From contig NZ_LPWE01000012.1 of the NCBI RefSeq assembly GCF_001723355.1, forward strand, positions 124,001 to 188,000: 64,000 nt of DNA, in the 5' to 3' direction. Source of the DNA: Methyloceanibacter stevinii (GTDB lineage Bacteria > Pseudomonadota > Alphaproteobacteria > Rhizobiales > Methyloligellaceae). Below the pieces are notes generated by a model. The model was not told the origin of the DNA, did no database searches, and worked only from the letters and a program-made list of their open reading frames with translations. The position numbers were made by a program, and so were the translations under genes. Position 1 is the first letter of the stretch. Each line of letters opens with the position of its first letter. This document shows positions 30,777 through 39,364 of this stretch, in pieces.

Positions 30777-31918
30777 GCGGCGCGGCAGCGCGGCCACAGA
30801 GCCCCGGCAACGACACGCACGAGACCGCGATCCTGACGATCGATCTTGGCGCGCTTGCCGAAAACTACCGCGACTTATGCGAACGCACGCGCCCGGCGGA
30901 ATGCGCGGCTGTCGTGAAAGCGGACGCATACGGTCTGGGCATGGCGCAAGCCGCTGCCGTGCTCTGGCGCACCGGCTGCCGGACCTATTTCGTAGCCACC
31001 ATCAGCGAAGCGATCGACCTGCGCACCCTATTACCCGAGGCGATGATCTACGTGCTGAACGGCCTCCTGGCCGGGACGGCCGCCAGCTTCCACGCCCACA
31101 ATCTTCGTCCCGTCCTCAACAGTGCCAGAGAGGTCCGCGAGTGGGCCGGCTATTGCACCCATGTCCGCGAGGCCCTGCCCTGCGCCGTCCACCTCGACAC
31201 CGGCATGAACCGGCTCGGCCTGTCGGGCACCGACATCGACGAGGTCACCGGCATCGCCGAGCTTTGGCAGACAGTGGCCTTGTCCCTCGTCATGAGCCAT
31301 CTCGCCTGCGCCGATGACTGCACCCACGCCAAGAACGCGCAGCAGCGCACGCGTTTCGACGTGCTGCGCGCGATGTTCCCGGAAGCGCCGACGAGCCTTG
31401 CAAATTCCGCCGGCATTCTGCTTGGACGCGACTATCACTACGATCTGGTGCGGCCCGGCATTGCGCTCTATGGCGGCCACCCTCAACGGCAGGGCGAGAG
31501 CCCGTTCCGCTCGGTCGTGCACTTGATGGGCCGGATTCTACAAATTCGCGATGCCGAAATAGGCGAGACCGTCGGCTATGGCGCGACTCGGACCCTCGAC
31601 CGGCCCACCCGTATCGCCGTGGTGTCGGCCGGCTACGCGGACGGTTTGTTCCGGGCCCTCTCCGCCGGCGACGGCGAAAAGGGGCTGACCGGCTATCTCG
31701 GGCCCTACCCGGTGCCGATCCTGGGACGCGTCTCCATGGACCTCATCAGCGTGGACGTGACGGACGTTCCTGAGGCTTTTTGCCAACGCGGCGCCTGGGT
31801 CGAGCTTCTCGGTCCCAATGTCAGCGCGCACGCCATGGCGGCTCAAGCGGGGACGATCGACTACGAAGTGCTGACGAGCCTCGGCAACCGGGCCTCGCGC
31901 CGCTACATCGGCAGCTAA
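30773..31918 (+). CDS. alr: Alanine racemase
   Basis: This PLP enzyme has about 381 residues, with the cofactor Lys in VVKADAYGLG, the conserved HLDTGMNRLGL and the C-terminal catalytic Tyr region (VGYGATRT; GRVSMDLISVDVTD). It makes D-alanine for peptidoglycan. The GTG at 30773 overlaps the dnaB stop codon, indicating translational coupling; upstream in-frame codons lie inside dnaB. Confidence 0.94.
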   Translation: MSGAAARPQSPGNDTHETAILTIDLGALAENYRDLCERTRPAECAAVVKADAYGLGMAQAAAVLWRTGCRTYFVATISEAIDLRTLLPEAMIYVLNGLLAGTAASFHAHNLRPVLNSAREVREWAGYCTHVREALPCAVHLDTGMNRLGLSGTDIDEVTGIAELWQTVALSLVMSHLACADDCTHAKNAQQRTRFDVLRAMFPEAPTSLANSAGILLGRDYHYDLVRPGIALYGGHPQRQGESPFRSVVHLMGRILQIRDAEIGETVGYGATRTLDRPTRIAVVSAGYADGLFRALSAGDGEKGLTGYLGPYPVPILGRVSMDLISVDVTDVPEAFCQRGAWVELLGPNVSAHAMAAQAGTIDYEVLTSLGNRASRRYIGS

Positions 31919-31945
31919 GCAGGGGCGCGTAACGTACTAGGGACC

Positions 31946-33301
31946 ATGGCAAAACCCTCCAAAGCTTACGTCTGCCAATCCTGCGGCGCCGTCGCCGCGC
32001 GCTGGTCGGGCAAATGCGCCGCCTGCGGTGAGTGGAACTCCCTCATCGAGGAGGCCGCGACTCCCTCGCAGAGCCCCGCCCTCGTGGCCATCAAGGGCGG
32101 CAAAGGCCGGCAGGCGCAGTTCGAGACATTGGACGCGAAGGCCGAGGATGCGCCGCGCCTCAGGACCGGGATCGCGGAGCTGGACCGCGTCCTGGGCGGG
32201 GGTCTGGTGCCAGGCGCAGCCGTCCTCGTGGGCGGCGATCCAGGCATCGGCAAGTCCACGCTTCTCCTGCAAGCGGCGGCCGAGCTCGCACAGCAGGGGG
32301 CGCCCGTCATCTACCTGTCGGGCGAGGAAGCCACTGCCCAAGTGCGGATGCGGGCGGGACGTCTCGGAGTCGCGGGCGCTCCCGTCGCGCTCGGGACCGA
32401 GACCAACGTCGCCAACATCATCGCCACCCTCAGCAGTGGTCCGCCCCCTGCTCTTGTCATCATCGACTCTGTCCAGACGCTTTGGTCGGAAGGCATCGAA
32501 TCCGCGCCGGGAACGATCTCGCAGCTGAGGGGCTGTTCCGCCGCGCTCATCAGCTACGCGAAGGCCAGCGGCACGACCCTGGTCCTCGTGGGCCATGTAA
32601 CCAAGGACGGCCAGATCGCCGGTCCCAAGGTGATCGAGCACATGGTCGATACGGTGCTCTATTTCGAGGGCTCAAGCGGCCACCAGTTCCGGATCCTGCG
32701 GTCGGTGAAGAACCGCTTCGGGCCCACCGACGAGATCGGTGTGTTCGAGATGCGCCTGGAGGGCCTGCGCGAGGTCGAGAATCCTTCGGCGCTGTTCCTC
32801 AACGATGCCGACCGGGGCTCACCGGGAACCGCGGTGTTCGCCGGCATGGAAGGCACTCGGCCCATCCTCGTGGAGATCCAGGGCCTCGTGGCACAAAGCG
32901 TGCTGGGAACGCCACGCCGCGCCGTGGTCGGTTGGGACCAGAACCGCCTCTCGATGCTGTTGGCCGTGCTCGAGGCGCGCTGTGGCGTGCGGCTTGGCGG
33001 CCACGACGTCTATCTCAACGTGGCCGGTGGCCTGCGGCTGAACGAACCAGCCGCCGACCTTGCCGCGGCCGCGCGCTGCTCCTCGTCTTTCACGGGGCGC
33101 GCGGCCCCCGAAGACACGGTCTATTTCGGCGAAGTGAGCCTAACCGGCGCCGTCCGCGCGGTCGGCCACACGGAGCAGCGTCTCAAGGAATCGGCTAAGC
33201 TTGGCTTCGTCCAGGCCGTTGCGCCCGCGGGCAAGGGGCCTGCCGAACACGACACGGCAGGCATCGTGCTCAACCCCGTGTCCCAGCTCGAAGACTCGTG
33301 A
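31946..33301 (+). CDS. radA: DNA repair protein RadA
   Basis: This 451-residue RecA-like ATPase has an N-terminal four-Cys zinc finger (CQSCG and CAACGEW), Walker A GGDPGIGKSTLL, the RadA-specific KNRFG motif and a C-terminal Lon-like domain (GEVSLTGAVRAVGHTEQRL). It processes branched recombination intermediates. It follows alr by 27 bp on the same strand. Confidence 0.96.
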   Translation: MAKPSKAYVCQSCGAVAARWSGKCAACGEWNSLIEEAATPSQSPALVAIKGGKGRQAQFETLDAKAEDAPRLRTGIAELDRVLGGGLVPGAAVLVGGDPGIGKSTLLLQAAAELAQQGAPVIYLSGEEATAQVRMRAGRLGVAGAPVALGTETNVANIIATLSSGPPPALVIIDSVQTLWSEGIESAPGTISQLRGCSAALISYAKASGTTLVLVGHVTKDGQIAGPKVIEHMVDTVLYFEGSSGHQFRILRSVKNRFGPTDEIGVFEMRLEGLREVENPSALFLNDADRGSPGTAVFAGMEGTRPILVEIQGLVAQSVLGTPRRAVVGWDQNRLSMLLAVLEARCGVRLGGHDVYLNVAGGLRLNEPAADLAAAARCSSSFTGRAAPEDTVYFGEVSLTGAVRAVGHTEQRLKESAKLGFVQAVAPAGKGPAEHDTAGIVLNPVSQLEDS

Positions 33302-33444
33302 CCTGGTTCGCCCTGCCCGAGGGTTAACCCAGTCGTGGATTGCGACGAAGTGTGACCCCCAAGCCATTGCACAACGGGGCCCATTCGTGCTTCATCCGCG
33401 AGAATCGTGATAGGTTAGTAACTCTTCCGAGGGAGCGTCGTGGC

Positions 33445-34005
33445 ATGCCGATTTCCTGGCTCGATATCATTTTGATCGTCATCATGCTCATCTCGGGCTT
33501 CCTCGCCATGGTGCGCGGTTTCACCCGCGAGGTGCTGTCGATCTTCTCCTGGGCCATGGCGGCCGTTGCCGCGCTGTACTTCACGCCGCGCTACTACGAA
33601 GTCCTTTCGCCCTACATCGACAATCCGAGCATCGCGCAGATCGCCTTCGCCGCGGCGGTGTTCATCGTCACGCTGATCGTCGTGAGCCTCATCACCTTCC
33701 GCATCTCCGACAAGGTGCTCGACAGCCGGGTTGGAGCGCTCGACCGCTCGCTCGGATTCGTCTTCGGCCTGGCCCGTGGCTTTCTCCTGGTGGCCATCGT
33801 CTTCATTCTTTTCACCGCGCTTGCCCGAGACCAGCCAGAGTGGGTCACCAGCGCGCGCTCTTATCCTGTCTTGCAGCGTACCCAGGTCGCCATCGAGTCG
33901 CTGCTGCCGACCAATCCTGAGGAGTTCATCCCCAAGAAGGAAGAGGAAGGCAGCGACGCGGCAACGGATGGTGCGCCTGCCCAGCAGCAAGACGCGCCGC
34001 TCTAG
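33445..34005 (+). CDS. cvpA: CvpA family membrane protein
   Basis: This protein of about 186 residues has four predicted transmembrane helices; the first segment is SWLDIILIVIMLISGFLAM, followed by VRGFTREVLSI, the hallmark of CvpA. The C-terminal ~30 residues are polar and Glu/Gln rich. The ATG at 33445 follows GAGGGAGCG. CvpA supports envelope integrity and colicin V production in E. coli, and the gene precedes purF there too, as here. Confidence 0.9.
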   Translation: MPISWLDIILIVIMLISGFLAMVRGFTREVLSIFSWAMAAVAALYFTPRYYEVLSPYIDNPSIAQIAFAAAVFIVTLIVVSLITFRISDKVLDSRVGALDRSLGFVFGLARGFLLVAIVFILFTALARDQPEWVTSARSYPVLQRTQVAIESLLPTNPEEFIPKKEEEGSDAATDGAPAQQQDAPL

Positions 34006-34068
34006 TTAGGTGCTTGCGTCAAAGTATCCAGTTGCGTGGCATTGAAGCCCCGGATGGGGCGACTATTT

Positions 34069-35568
34069 ATGGATGACGAAAGGTCCTCGCCCGTGACAGA
34101 CCACCACGACGAAACGACGCAACTTCAATGGCTTGAAGAAGACCGGCTCCACGAAGAATGTGGCGTCTTCGGCATCTTCAACCATCCCGACGCCGCGGCC
34201 CTGACGGCGCTCGGCCTGCACGCGCTTCAGCACCGAGGCCAGGAAGCCGCGGGGATCGTCAGTTTCGACGGCGAGCACTTCCACACCGAACGCCGGATGG
34301 GCCTCGTCGGCGACCACTTCACATCCCGCCCCGTCATCGATCGCTTGAAGGGCGACATGGCGGTGGGCCATGTGCGCTACTCCACCACGGGCGATGCGGT
34401 CATGCGCAACGTCCAGCCCCTGTTCGTCGATCTGGAGTCCGGCGGCTTCACCCTCTGCCACAACGGCAACCTGACGAACGCGCTCACCTTGCGCGAGAAC
34501 CTGATCAGCAAGGGCGCCATCTGTCAGTCGACCACCGACACGGAAGTCATCCTTCACCTCGTCGCCCGGAGCGAGAAGCGCAACTTCGTCGAGCGTTTCG
34601 TCGAGGCACTGCTGCAGGTGGAAGGCGCCTACGCCTTCGTCGGCATGACCAACAAGAAGCTGATCGGCGCGCGCGATCCGTATGGCATCCGCCCTCTCGT
34701 CCTCGGCCGTCTCGGGGATGCCTGGGTGCTGGCCTCCGAGTCCTGCGCGCTGGACATCATCGGCGCAGAATTCGTCCGCGAGGTCGAGAACGGCGAAGTG
34801 ATCATCGCGACCAAGGACGGTCTCGAGAGCCATCGCTTCGTGCCGAAGAATCCGGCCCGGCTGTGCATCTTCGAATACATCTATTTCGCCCGTCCCGATT
34901 CCATCATCGACGGCCGCTCCGTGTACGACGTCCGCAAAGCCATGGGCCGGCAGCTCGCCCTGGAGGCACCCGCCGACGTGGACATGGTCGTTCCCATTCC
35001 CGACAGCGGCGTGCCGGCGGCCATCGGCTACGCGCAAGAGTCCGGGCTCCCGTTCGAATACGGCATCATCCGTAACCACTACGTCGGCCGCACCTTCATC
35101 GAGCCCGAGCAGCAAATCCGGCAGCTCGGCGTCAAACTGAAACACAGCGCCAACGAGCTGCAGGTTCGAGGCAAACGCATCGTCCTGATCGACGACAGCG
35201 TGGTGCGCGGCACCACATCCCTCAAGATCGTGCAGATGATGCGCGAGGCCGGGGCCAAGGAAGTGCATATGCGCATTTCCAGCCCGCCTATCACCCACCC
35301 CGACTTCTACGGCATCGACACGCCGAACCAGGACAAGCTTCTGGCCGCCAACCGCACACTCGAAGAGATGCGCGAATTCATGGGAGCGGACTCCCTGGCC
35401 TTTATTTCCGTCGACGGCATCTACCGCGCCATGGGCTTTGACGGCCGCGACGACGACAATCCTCAGTTCACGGACCACTGCTTCACCGGCGAATATCCGA
35501 CGCGGCTGCGCGATCGCGAAGGCCCGCCGCAGCAGAAGCAGCTTTCGTTCCTTGCCGAGGTCGGTTGA
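34069..35568 (+). CDS. purF: Amidophosphoribosyltransferase PurF
   Basis: The product is about 499 residues. After a short leader, HEECGVFGIF places the N-terminal nucleophile Cys of the glutaminase domain; the leader is probably removed. The PRPP-binding motif VLIDDSVVRGTTS lies in the C-terminal transferase domain. It commits PRPP to purine synthesis. Several in-frame starts are possible (GTG 34036, ATG 34069, GTG 34093); ATG 34069 is a choice with limited support. Confidence 0.94.
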   Translation: MDDERSSPVTDHHDETTQLQWLEEDRLHEECGVFGIFNHPDAAALTALGLHALQHRGQEAAGIVSFDGEHFHTERRMGLVGDHFTSRPVIDRLKGDMAVGHVRYSTTGDAVMRNVQPLFVDLESGGFTLCHNGNLTNALTLRENLISKGAICQSTTDTEVILHLVARSEKRNFVERFVEALLQVEGAYAFVGMTNKKLIGARDPYGIRPLVLGRLGDAWVLASESCALDIIGAEFVREVENGEVIIATKDGLESHRFVPKNPARLCIFEYIYFARPDSIIDGRSVYDVRKAMGRQLALEAPADVDMVVPIPDSGVPAAIGYAQESGLPFEYGIIRNHYVGRTFIEPEQQIRQLGVKLKHSANELQVRGKRIVLIDDSVVRGTTSLKIVQMMREAGAKEVHMRISSPPITHPDFYGIDTPNQDKLLAANRTLEEMREFMGADSLAFISVDGIYRAMGFDGRDDDNPQFTDHCFTGEYPTRLRDREGPPQQKQLSFLAEVG

Positions 35569-36278
35569 CCGACCCTGTTCTCAAAGACCGCATCGCCCTG
35601 ATCACCGGTGCCTCTCGGGGCATTGGGCGCGCCACGGCCAAGCTTTTGGCGGCTGACGGCGCTCATGTGCTGCTGCTCGGCCGCAATCAGAAGAGGCTCG
35701 AGGCGGTCGACGACGAGATCACCGCAGCGGGTGGCAAGGCCACGCTCATTCCGCTCGACATTGCGAACGGTGCCGCGATCGACCCGCTCGGCCCCTCGCT
35801 CTATGAGCGCTTCGGCCGTCTGGACATCTTTGTCGGCAACGCCGCTATTCTCGGGGGCCTGCGTCCACTCAATCACATTCCGTCGGAACCTTGGGAGAAG
35901 GTGCTCGCGGTCAATCTCACCGCGAATTGGCGGCTGATCCGCACGCTCGATCCGCTGCTTCGCCTCTCCGATGCCGGCCGCGTCGTCTTCGTGACCTCGT
36001 CGCGCGTGGCGGCGCAGGGTCGGCCCTACTGGGCGCCCTATTCGGTCTCCAAGGCCGGATTGGAGACCCTGGCGAAAACCTACGCCAACGAGGCGGCCGA
36101 CAGCACGGTCAAGGTCAACATCGTGGATCCCCGTGCGACTGCAACATCCATGCGGGCCGAAGCCTATCCGGGAGAAGACCAGAGCACGATCAACAGCCCC
36201 GAGCAGGCGGCCGAGGCGATCGTCAAACTCTGCCTGCCGTCCGTCACCGAAACCGGACAGATCGTTCCTGTAGCCTGA
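35565..36278 (+). CDS. Short-chain dehydrogenase/reductase
   Basis: This 237-residue SDR has the cofactor loop TGASRGIGRAT, the NAA variant of the NNAG motif (VGNAAILGG) and the YSVSKAG catalytic Tyr/Lys. The TTG start overlaps the purF stop, so it is co-transcribed. SDR genes at this site are conserved in related genomes, but the substrate is unknown. It ends 22 bp from the converging metallo-beta-lactamase gene. Confidence 0.88.
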   Translation: MTDPVLKDRIALITGASRGIGRATAKLLAADGAHVLLLGRNQKRLEAVDDEITAAGGKATLIPLDIANGAAIDPLGPSLYERFGRLDIFVGNAAILGGLRPLNHIPSEPWEKVLAVNLTANWRLIRTLDPLLRLSDAGRVVFVTSSRVAAQGRPYWAPYSVSKAGLETLAKTYANEAADSTVKVNIVDPRATATSMRAEAYPGEDQSTINSPEQAAEAIVKLCLPSVTETGQIVPVA

Positions 36279-36300
36279 CAAAACGCAGCCCGATCAAGAT

Positions 36301-37098
36301 CTAGCCGGTGGTAATGACCATCCCGTCATAGGCCGGCTCGATGCCGTCGGGGAGCTGCTCCTTGAGCGTCTCGTAATCCAGATCGACATGCATATGGGTG
36401 AAGATCGCCCGCTTCGGCTGCATACGCCCGACCCAACCAACCGCCTGATCCACGCTCAGATGGCTGGGATGGCCGGTGTAGCGCAGCGCATCGAGGATCC
36501 AGATATCGAGCCCTTCGAGCGTCCTCAACGACTCCTCGGGGAAGTCGCTCACGTCCGGCGAATAGGCGAGCCCGTCGAAGCGATAGCCGAGCGAGTCCGT
36601 CGAGCCGTGCTGCTGGAGAAACGGAACCGCCTCGATGGGACCGCCTGGTCCGTCGATGACGATGGGTTCGCCGGGGGTGACCTCGTGCCCGTTTAGCACC
36701 GGCGGATATTCGCTGCCGGGAGGCGTGTCGAAGCAATAGTCGAAACGCTGACGCAACACGTCACCCGCCTCTTTCAGGTAGTACACATCCACACGGCGGC
36801 GGCCATTATAGGCGACCATGCGCAGGTCATCGATGCCGTGCACATGGTCGGCATGGTCGTGGGTGTAGAGGACGCCGTCCAGGAGACCCACATCGGCATC
36901 GTTCAACTGCTCGCGTAGATCGGGCGGCGTGTCCACGAGCACGCGGGTCACGCCGTTCTCCCCTTCCCGCTCCACAAGCAGCGCGCAGCGGCGGCGGCGG
37001 TTCTTCGGGTTCGACGGGTCGCAGGCCCCCCATTGATTGCCGATCCGGGGCACGCCGCCGGAGGTCCCGCAGCCGAGAATTGTGGCCTTCAAGCTCAT
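36301..37098 (-). CDS. MBL-fold metallohydrolase (PhnP/RNase Z-like)
   Basis: This 265-residue protein has the metallo-beta-lactamase motif THDHADH and further His ligands (HSSTDSLG-type region, FTHMHVDLD). The N-terminus LGCGTSGGVPRIG is typical of the PhnP-like phosphodiesterase branch. The start overlaps the stop of tatD (ATGA type), and this pair is conserved next to metG in the order. The natural substrate is unknown; a cyclic phosphodiesterase or RNA-processing role is possible. Confidence 0.87.
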   Translation of the reverse strand: MSLKATILGCGTSGGVPRIGNQWGACDPSNPKNRRRRCALLVEREGENGVTRVLVDTPPDLREQLNDADVGLLDGVLYTHDHADHVHGIDDLRMVAYNGRRRVDVYYLKEAGDVLRQRFDYCFDTPPGSEYPPVLNGHEVTPGEPIVIDGPGGPIEAVPFLQQHGSTDSLGYRFDGLAYSPDVSDFPEESLRTLEGLDIWILDALRYTGHPSHLSVDQAVGWVGRMQPKRAIFTHMHVDLDYETLKEQLPDGIEPAYDGMVITTG

Positions 37099-37904
37099 GC
37101 GGCGTCTGAGTGCTCTTTGAGAGCAGAACGCGGCACGTTGCTGAAGAGCCTGAAGAAATTATCGGTTGTCAGCGTCGCCAGTGCGTCGAGCCCAAGCCCG
37201 CGCACTTCCGCAAGCCGCGCCGCCGTCTTGGCCACATAGGCCGGCTCGTTGGTCTTGCCGCGGAACGGCTCCGGCGCCAAATAAGGCGCGTCCGTCTCCA
37301 CCAGCAGCCGGTCCGCCGGCACCGACACCGCGATGTCCCGCAGTTCCTGCGCCTTCTTGAAGGTCACGACACCGGAAAACGAGATATAGCCGCCGAGCGC
37401 TAGGCCCCGCTGCGCCAACTGCGGCCCGCTCGTGAAGCAATGCAGGATGAAGGGAAACGCGCCCTTGGCGGTCTCCTCTTCCAGGATGGCCGCCATGTCC
37501 TCGTCGGCCTCGCGCGAATGGATGACCAGCGGCAAGCCGGTCTCCCGCGCGGCAGCGATGTGGGCGCGGAAGCCCTTCGCCTGGAGCGCCGGAGGCGCGT
37601 AGTCGTAATGGTAGTCGAGCCCCGCCTCGCCGATCGCGACCACTTTCGGATGACGTGCGATCTCGATCAGCTGCTCCGCCGTGGTGTCCGGCTCCTCGGC
37701 AGCGTTGTTCGGATGCGTGCCGATGGAACAGAAGATGTTGTCGTGCGCCTCGACCAGCTCCTTCAGCTCATCGAACTTCGACACATAGGTGGAGATCGTC
37801 ACCATCAGCCCTACGCCCGCGTCCTGGGCGCGCGCGAGCACCCCCGGCAGGTCCGATTTGAGCTGGGGGAAATCGAGGTGGCAGTGGCTATCGATCAGCA
37901 TCAC
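37095..37904 (-). CDS. tatD: TatD family hydrolase
   Basis: This 269-residue TIM-barrel metalloprotein begins with LIDSHCHLD and carries the metal ligands in GEAGLDYHYD, PLVIHSREAD, FILHCFTSG and LLVETDAPYL. TatD family members are Mg-dependent DNases, often 3'-5' exonucleases. It overlaps the downstream MBL gene by 4 bp. In many relatives metG lies directly upstream; here about 1.4 kb of other genes intervenes. Confidence 0.92.
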   Translation of the reverse strand: MMLIDSHCHLDFPQLKSDLPGVLARAQDAGVGLMVTISTYVSKFDELKELVEAHDNIFCSIGTHPNNAAEEPDTTAEQLIEIARHPKVVAIGEAGLDYHYDYAPPALQAKGFRAHIAAARETGLPLVIHSREADEDMAAILEEETAKGAFPFILHCFTSGPQLAQRGLALGGYISFSGVVTFKKAQELRDIAVSVPADRLLVETDAPYLAPEPFRGKTNEPAYVAKTAARLAEVRGLGLDALATLTTDNFFRLFSNVPRSALKEHSDAA

Positions 37905-38056
37905 GGAAAGATGAAATGTCGTTAAGGTTCAATATGCTAGCTTCGCCGAAGCGAACCTGAGTCGTGCCTTTGTGCAGCACTTTCGCAGACGAAACAAGCC
38001 GACGAAACAAAAGGACGACCTCGGTCGCCACGCACGGGCGACCGCGACCCAAGACA

Positions 38057-38404
38057 ATGCCCGAACGCCTCGACAGAACAGACTTCTCCGCGCGCCGGAT
38101 CACCCTCGCGCTCACGGCCGCACTGGCGGCAGCTACCCTGCTTATGCTGCCCATGGGCGCCGCGCAGGCAGCCTGCAGCAAGCGCGTCTACGTCTACAGT
38201 GCCGACTGGTGCGGCACCTGCCGCCGCCTGCGGTCCTATCTCGATCTTAACCGCATTCGCTACACGCTGTTGGATGCGGACAACCCACGCGTTAAGGCAG
38301 ACATGCAGCGGCGCTTCGGCAACCTCGCCGTGCCCCGCACCCTGATCGGCCGGTCCGTTGTCAGCGGCCTCGACACAGCCAAGATCCAGAAGCTTTGCCG
38401 CTAG
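38057..38404 (+). CDS. Secreted thioredoxin/glutaredoxin-like protein
   Basis: The 115-residue product has a hydrophobic signal segment ending at GAAQA, then a thioredoxin-fold core: a beta strand (RVYVYSADWC), the active site CGTC, and a cis-Pro region (AVPRTLIG). The CxxC motif and predicted export suggest a periplasmic redox role. ATG at 38057 (MPERLDRTD) is preferred; an upstream in-frame start would add an unlikely basic leader. It is oriented against tatD and metG, and a small membrane peptide gene follows after 11 bp. Confidence 0.75.
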   Translation: MPERLDRTDFSARRITLALTAALAAATLLMLPMGAAQAACSKRVYVYSADWCGTCRRLRSYLDLNRIRYTLLDADNPRVKADMQRRFGNLAVPRTLIGRSVVSGLDTAKIQKLCR

Positions 38405-38415
38405 GAGAACTTCTC

Positions 38416-38550
38416 ATGGAAAGCGCGACCGAGAACGGAACCGAATTCATGGATCCGCGTTTGCCCTGTATGACAATCGCACTCGCCTTTGCCGGTACTC
38501 TGGTCTTCGCGGTCCTCGTCTCGGCCTTCTTCGACAGCGTCAGCAACTAA
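38416..38550 (+). CDS. Small single-pass membrane protein (44 residues)
   Basis: A 44-residue frame begins at ATG 38416, preceded by AGGAGAA at a good distance. Residues about 18-37 (CMTIALAFAGTLVFAVLVSA) form one transmembrane helix. It lies 11 bp after the thioredoxin-like gene and is likely co-transcribed. A short AACCGG/CCGGTT hairpin overlaps its stop. No family was recognised; it may anchor or partner the redox protein. Confidence 0.6.
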   Translation: MESATENGTEFMDPRLPCMTIALAFAGTLVFAVLVSAFFDSVSN

Positions 38551-38643
38551 CCGGCTCGCCGGTTCGACTGCCGGGCACCGACTCGATCCAAGCAGGGTCG
38601 AGTTGCCCCGTGGCATTGTGGCTGCGGCGATCCTCGCCGACCG

Positions 38644-39192
38644 TCAAACGATCCCAGTGTGATCAATGAACCCTATCGATCTGTCGGCAGTGGCATCGCT
38701 GGTGGGATCGAAGGACAGAATCTGCCTGTAGTAAGCGTCCAACGCGCTCACCAAAGGTTCGAAGGTTTTGTCGTCCCCCACGTTCACGTTGATGGCGGGA
38801 CGGTCGGCGATTGCCACATCGACGCTGCCGCGATGGACCTTGATCCGGCATTTCACCAACCACGTCTTCTTTGGAAACGCATCGGGCTCGCGCGACATGG
38901 TGAGGCCAACGTAGCCATCGTACTGCCCCTCCTCGTCGCGCGGCAACTCGGTCCGCACATCACGCACCAGCTGATACTGCTCGGCAGAGTTGGGGTCCCG
39001 GTCGTCCATGTAGGCCGCCACGTAGGGATGGTATCTCCCGGAGTGCGGGTTCGTGAACTTCTCAGGTGCGTTGATCCGGTATTTGAAGGCGTTCGCGAGC
39101 TCCAGCAGGATTCCTGTCGCACGCCGATCGCAGGCATCGATACGGTCCATCAATTGTGCGAACTGGCTGCATAGCTCGTCGAAATCCGGCAT
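38644..39192 (-). CDS. Hypothetical protein, 182 residues
   Basis: I do not recognise this protein. It is acidic, without signal peptide or membrane segment, with an N-terminal helical part (DELCSQFAQLMDRIDACDRR) and a C-terminal part of alternating hydrophobic segments (WLVKCRIKVHRGSVDVAIA). Codon usage resembles the neighbours. It sits in the inserted group between tatD and metG; the 172-bp gap to metG is AT-richer and probably holds its promoter. Confidence 0.6.
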   Translation of the reverse strand: MPDFDELCSQFAQLMDRIDACDRRATGILLELANAFKYRINAPEKFTNPHSGRYHPYVAAYMDDRDPNSAEQYQLVRDVRTELPRDEEGQYDGYVGLTMSREPDAFPKKTWLVKCRIKVHRGSVDVAIADRPAINVNVGDDKTFEPLVSALDAYYRQILSFDPTSDATADRSIGFIDHTGIV

Positions 39193-39364
39193 CTATCGCT
39201 GACTCCATTCCTCTCATCACCCGAACTCTGTGCGATTCGAGTATACAGATCAGAATACTACTAGTGCGCGATATTGTGTCCCAGCGATGTCTGGAGCGAA
39301 TTCGAATCTGGATTAATGAGAAACGTCCGGAGGGCCTCGGCCCGCCGTCAGCCCGCTAGCGAAG

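Noticed and set aside
32032-33198. Open frame of about 388 codons on the plus strand inside radA
   Set aside because: It is an alternative frame of radA with Arg/Gly/Pro-rich low-complexity sequence; RadA has all its expected motifs.
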